This document shows positions 13,048-13,756 of a stretch of DNA of 13,756 bases, in pieces. The notes beneath the pieces were generated by a model. It worked only from the letters and a program-made list of their open reading frames with translations, searched no databases and was not told where the DNA came from. Position 1 is the stretch's first letter. Each line of letters starts with the position of its first letter. This DNA is from Acidobacteriaceae bacterium (GTDB lineage Bacteria > Acidobacteriota > Terriglobia > Terriglobales > SbA1), in assembly GCA_003136335.1 (NCBI GenBank), contig PLEA01000247.1, forward strand, positions 1 to 13,756, read 5' to 3'. Position numbers and translations under genes: made by a program.

Positions 13048-13756
13048 ATGCGGGCTTTCGCCCAGGCCGAGCGCTTTGTCAGCGAACTGGAAGCGCGCAA
13101 GCTGCGCTCGGCCTACGTGTTCGTGGGCGACGAGGCCTTTTTTCGCAAGCGCTTTCGAGATGCGATTCTCGAACACCTCGTCCCGGCCGAGATGCGCGAC
13201 TTCAGCTTCTTTGAGTTCGATCTCAGCGAAAATGATTTGGCTGAAGTTCTCGACCGCGCCCGCACGCCTTCGCTGATGGCGCCGTTTCAGGTGTTCTTCG
13301 TGCGCGGCGTGAAGAATCTTTTTGGCCGCGGGTCTAATGACGAGAAACTGGCGGCGATTGAGGACTACTGCAAGAATCCGAATCCCGACGCGCTCGTTGT
13401 GTTTGTCGCCGACCACATCAGCATCCCCGCCGACGTTCGTCGCATGGAGATGCAGGACAAGGAACGATACCAGCGCATCCGCGAAACCATGGGCCAGTAT
13501 TGCGGCATCGTGGAACTGGCGCGCGTGGAAGAGGGTGAGGCGGTCCGCTGGATTTCGGAGTACTGTGCCAGCCGCGGCGTAGGGGTGAAGATCGACGCTG
13601 ACGGCGCGCGTGAGTTGGTCGACGCGCTGGGCGGCGACATGATGATGATCTCCAACGAACTGGAGAAGCTGACTCTCTACGTCGGCGAAAAGAAGCGCAT
13701 CACGCTGGGCGACGTGGAAACCATGGTGCTGGCGGCTAAGCAGCGCTCGCTGTATG
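13048..13756 (+). CDS. holA: DNA polymerase III delta subunit, N-terminal part
   Basis: The first 236 residues match HolA: MRAFAQAERFVSELEARKLR, then AYVFVGDEAFFRKRFRDAIL, FEFDLSENDLAEVLDRARTP, FQVFFVRGVKNLF, and the AAA+-like segment VEEGEAVRWISEYCASRGV, with LVDALGGDMMMISNELEKLT near the window end. Delta is the wrench subunit of the clamp loader that opens the beta ring. The gene continues beyond the window (about 100 more residues are expected). ATG 13048 has GAGGG at 13036-13040. The frame is open further upstream, but that stretch does not look like the family N-terminus. lptE and holA are often adjacent in bacteria, here separated by 140 bases. Confidence 0.9.
   Translation, partial: MRAFAQAERFVSELEARKLRSAYVFVGDEAFFRKRFRDAILEHLVPAEMRDFSFFEFDLSENDLAEVLDRARTPSLMAPFQVFFVRGVKNLFGRGSNDEKLAAIEDYCKNPNPDALVVFVADHISIPADVRRMEMQDKERYQRIRETMGQYCGIVELARVEEGEAVRWISEYCASRGVGVKIDADGARELVDALGGDMMMISNELEKLTLYVGEKKRITLGDVETMVLAAKQRSLY

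Noticed and set aside
1..13756. Defence system, prophage, CRISPR array or transposon
   Set aside because: No nuclease, integrase, transposase, phage structural gene or regularly spaced repeat is seen; the genes are metabolic and envelope functions in conserved order.

Overview
The window looks like a chromosomal, GC-rich segment from an acidobacterium (Acidobacteriota, Terriglobia-like). I infer this from the gene neighbourhood (tsaB-rimI; psd-pssA-Asd-like-lptE-holA; meaB next to a methylmalonyl-CoA epimerase), the protein style, and palindromic repeats of a kind I associate with that phylum; no marker gene here proves it. No tRNA, rRNA, CRISPR array, transposase or phage gene is visible. 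Most of the content is core metabolism and cell-envelope biosynthesis.

Layout. On the minus strand, a DUF2071 protein (101-829) follows an ABC exporter of the MsbA/MdlB type (861-2921); the two are nearly contiguous. The exporter is divergent from hemW (3002-4234, +), a radical-SAM heme chaperone. On the plus strand follow a frameshifted DUF962/Mpo1-like gene (4282-4558), an acyl-CoA dehydrogenase (4772-5914), a doubly frameshifted DUF4870 membrane-protein gene (6048-6517), the GTPase gene meaB (6567-7523), methylmalonyl-CoA epimerase (7623-8015), tsaB (8055-8735) and rimI (8767-9276). A single-gene unit with its own promoter and a strong intrinsic terminator encodes a DUF465 protein (9372-9602). 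Last comes a tightly overlapped envelope operon: psd (9755-10420), pssA (10420-11286), an aspartate-semialdehyde-dehydrogenase-like protein without its catalytic cysteine (11283-12359), lptE (12356-12907) and then holA (from 13048, running off the end).

How the genes work together. psd and pssA make phosphatidylethanolamine via phosphatidylserine; lptE serves LPS export to the outer membrane, and the ABC exporter could move a lipid or drug. Acyl-CoA dehydrogenase, MeaB and the epimerase fit fatty-acid or branched-chain amino-acid breakdown through propionyl-CoA and methylmalonyl-CoA, though no mutase is present here. TsaB (tRNA t6A) and RimI are common neighbours.

The most interesting signals are: (1) a translated palindromic repeat inserted in the nucleotide-binding domain of the ABC exporter; (2) three single-base insertions concentrated in two small genes while every large gene is intact; (3) a catalytically dead-looking Asd paralogue locked by ATGA overlaps between pssA and lptE; (4) a perfect TATAAT box so close to the psd start that the message may be leaderless; (5) a compact 49-nt hairpin plus short direct repeats between meaB and the epimerase gene. 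I do not see a wholly new multi-gene system in this window.
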